The translations under genes were made by a program, and so were the position numbers. Positions 62,871-64,000 of a stretch of 64,000 bases of DNA are shown here, piece by piece; the stretch's first letter is position 1, and every line of letters begins with the position of its first letter. This DNA comes from Hericium rajendrae (taxonomy: Eukaryota > Basidiomycota > Agaricomycetes > Russulales > Hericiaceae), in assembly GCA_033439255.1 (NCBI GenBank), contig JAVRDV010000016.1, positions 744,001-808,000 of the forward strand, in the 5' to 3' direction. The notes beneath the pieces were generated by a model. That model made no database searches and was not told the DNA's origin. It saw only the letters and a program-made list of their open reading frames with translations.

Positions 62871-64000
62871 TAGAACAGAATTCTACAGAATTCCATAAGA
62901 TCCAAAAGTGTCTAAGATGAGATTTCACAAGATTATCCAAAACAAAATCCTGTAATATCCCATGATAGGATCTGAAAGTGTCTAAAACAACATCTCATAT
63001 AATTTGATCCTATGAAATTTAAAAGCATCTAAGACAAGATTTTATGGGATCCAAAAATGTCTAAGACAGAGTCTGTGAGATTTCATGTAATCTGAAAATA
63101 TCTAAGACAGAATCTCATGGGATCTAAAAATGTCTAAAACAGAATCTCACAAGATCCTATGGGATCTGAAAACATCTAAAACAGAATTCTGCAGAATTTC
63201 ATGTGGTCGAAAAATGTCTAAGATAGAATCCTACGGGATACCTAAAAATGTCTAAGACAGAATTCCGTGGGATTTCATGTGATTAGAAAATGTCTACTAA
63301 GACAGAATCCCACGGGATCTCTGAAAATGTCTAAAACCGAATCCCGCAGGATCCCTAAAAATGTCTAAAACAAAATCCCGTGGGATTTCATGTGGTTAGA
63401 AAATGTCTAAAATCAAATCCCGCGGGATTTTATGCAGTCAGAAAATGTCTAAGACAGAATCCCGTGGGATCTCCAAAAATGTCTAAAACTGAATCCCGCG
63501 GGATTTCATGCAGTCAGAAAATGTCTAAGACAGAATCCCACAGGATCCCTAAAAATGTCTAAAACAAAATCCCATAGGATCCCATGGGATCCAAAAATGT
63601 CCAAAAGAGAATCCCGCGGGATTCCCAAAAATGTTTAAAACAGAATCCTGCAGGATTCCATGTGGTTAGAAAATGTCTACTAAGACAGAATCCCGCGGGA
63701 TCTCCAAAAATGTCTAAAACTGAATCCCGCGGGATTTCATACAGTCAGAAAATGTCTAAAACTGAATCCCGCAGGATTTCATGCAGTCAGAAAATGTCTA
63801 AGACAGAATCCCACAGGATCCCTAAAAATGTCTAAAACAAAATCCCATAGGATCCCATGGGATCCAAAAATGTCCAAAAGAGAATCCCGCGGGATTCCCA
63901 AAAATGTTTAAAACAGAATCCTGCAGGATTCCATGAGATCCAAAAATGTCTAAAACAGAATCCTGTGGAATTTCATGGGATTCAAAAATGTCTAAGATAG
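62871..64000 (-). repeat. minisatellite block B, inverted copy, running off the window
   Basis: Reverse complement of block B. Near the window end it carries the variants of copy 2 (GGATCTCATGG and TTTTAAAC read on the minus strand) as well as copy 1-like units. An inverted block A is expected beyond 64000. Confidence 0.92.

Noticed and set aside
57134-64000. CRISPR array
   Set aside because: Regularly spaced palindromic units occur, but this is a eukaryotic genome, spacers are not unique and unit lengths vary; it is a minisatellite.
1-64000. tRNA and rRNA genes
   Set aside because: I looked for T-arm GGTTCGAA motifs with acceptor pairing and found only isolated hits (about 23912 and 27462) without cloverleaf partners; no rRNA-like sequence was seen.

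Overview
The window is nuclear DNA of a filamentous basidiomycete, most likely an agaricomycete. Genes are dense and carry many short (about 50-70 nt) GT-AG introns. A divergently arranged housekeeping set is followed by retroelements and satellites of mushroom-forming-fungus type. Exon structures were worked out by hand from reading frame, splice motifs and family conservation; no alignment or RNA data were available.

Gene-rich half (1-23.4 kb). In order: the 3' exons of a DBP2/p68-type DEAD-box helicase (+), preceded by what looks like a long late intron; an alpha/beta-hydrolase (-); an Alba-domain nucleic-acid-binding protein (+); a large RSF1/CECR2-like PHD-finger chromatin protein (+); APC10/DOC1 of the anaphase-promoting complex (-); UBA4/MOCS3 E1-rhodanese for tRNA thiolation (+); a TUG/Ubx4-type UBX protein (-); a PITH-domain protein (+); a MED25-like Mediator subunit with vWA and PTOV/ACID-like regions (-); a Ser/Thr-rich GPI-anchored protein (-); OLA1/YBR025c Obg-like ATPase (+); and a short-chain dehydrogenase (+). 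They form no operon or pathway. Several introns can only be GC-AG. APC10 and the dehydrogenase each show an apparent single-base frame problem.

Transition (23.4-27.4 kb). A mostly non-coding stretch contains a degenerate inverted-repeat element, then one unrecognised two-exon gene.

Nested transposon region (27.1-48.4 kb). A DDE-type transposase-like gene is split by a 16.3-kb Ty3/Gypsy element on the minus strand (27445-43768). The element has 2776-bp LTRs with about seven differences, a gag ORF, a very large zinc-knuckle/protease ORF, an RT-RNase H-integrase ORF with one in-frame stop, and an additional 274-aa ORF inside each LTR. The 3' part of the split gene also carries a 384-bp solo LTR. 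All four in-frame stops recognised in these elements fit C-to-T change at a CpG, as do most of the LTR differences.

Structural-repeat region (48.4-64 kb). A 3.2-kb foldback-like element has palindromic termini, two GC-rich arms of about 20-bp repeats and a hairpin-bounded centre. It is followed by decayed copies of serine hydroxymethyltransferase and mitochondrial Lon protease, and then a decayed integrase-core gene cut off by composite satellite DNA. The satellite unit has three parts (144-bp A repeats, a CCCGCGGG-rich B minisatellite, an AT-rich C block). It occurs twice in direct and once in inverted orientation and runs off the window end.

The most unusual content is the palindrome-bounded foldback-like block, the A-B-C satellite with its large inverted repeat, and the giant LTR element with an LTR-borne ORF and a roughly 900-residue extension downstream of its protease.
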